DNA of 5,633 nt from Acidobacteriota bacterium (lineage in GTDB: Bacteria; Acidobacteriota; UBA6911; RPQK01; JAPXNP01), in contig JAUWTT010000300.1 of the NCBI GenBank assembly GCA_030614585.1, positions 1-5,633 of the forward strand, in the 5' to 3' direction. This document shows, piece after piece, positions 5,420 through 5,633 of the stretch. The notes below the pieces were generated by a model. That model had not been told where the DNA came from. It searched no databases and saw only the letters and a list, made by a program, of their open reading frames with translations. Each line of letters opens with the position of its first letter. Position 1 is the stretch's first letter. The position numbers were made by a program, and so were the translations under genes.

Positions 5420-5633
5420 CCCACTTTTCTCACCAGGTTGCGTAGCGAGGCGACGGAGGCGACGTCCTGACAAGGCGCGCGACCGAGGCCCCCGCAGTCG
5501 TACTCGACTATCGACCAGATAGATCTTGGGAGCTTTGACTTGACGTTTCTTCAGGTTCTCATGCCAGGGCTGCAGCTGTCGCACGACCAACGAAGACGTG
5601 AGGATATCGAGATAGTGACGAATCGTCGTGGGG
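5342..5633 (-). pseudogene. Fragment of an AAA-type ATPase with DUF4143-like region, decayed 3' end, 5' part outside window
   Basis: The minus-strand frame enters at the right edge and reads TIRHYLDILTSS, then LVVRQLQPWHENLKKR and APKIYLVDS. This is the pattern typical of the DUF4143 region of P-loop ATPases (YLDIL...LVRRLPPWxxNxxKRxxKxPKxYxxDS). After the Asp-Ser at 5507-5512 the expected GLL-type continuation is lost. The frame then becomes Arg-rich and ends at 5342, so the gene is truncated by a frameshift, deletion or recombination near 5506. Such ATPases are common in mobile or accessory gene sets. The function of the whole protein is not clear. Family match is from recall of the consensus, not a search. 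Confidence 0.65.

Overview
The window carries most of a membrane-exported [NiFe] uptake hydrogenase operon on the minus strand, so it reads from right to left. In transcription order it has: a sigma-54-type promoter (about 5119-5134); a leader of about 265 nt with nested inverted repeats; the hydrogenase small subunit (2915-4843), which has a twin-arginine signal and an unusual C-terminal array of four Ig-like repeats; the catalytic large subunit (1443-2873); its C-terminal maturation protease (896-1456); a short reading frame interrupted by TGA (633-848); and the first 201 codons of hypF (1-605), which runs off the left edge. Gaps are short, two genes overlap or nearly touch, and Shine-Dalgarno sites are good, so this is probably one transcript.

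The gene products form one pathway. HypF makes the carbamoyl/cyanide ligand of the Ni-Fe site. The protease trims the large-subunit tail after nickel insertion. The small subunit, through its Tat signal, carries the folded heterodimer across the membrane and passes electrons along three Fe-S clusters. No cytochrome b or other electron-acceptor gene lies between the visible genes. The small subunit also lacks the usual C-terminal transmembrane anchor and has about 330 residues of repeat modules instead. HypA-E are not in the window.

The right end (about 5210-5633) is different. It holds a possible small hypothetical gene on the plus strand and, at the edge, a broken fragment on the minus strand that resembles the DUF4143 region of AAA-type ATPases. 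This suggests an accessory or recombined junction upstream of the hydrogenase operon.

Tat export, sigma-54 control and the Hyp system point to a Gram-negative-type bacterium of moderate GC content. The sequence alone does not fix the phylum. Points most worth a second look are the repeat-extended small subunit, its predicted all-[4Fe-4S] relay, the sigma-54 promoter with a structured leader, and the TGA-interrupted small frame with a SECIS-like hairpin at the expected distance.
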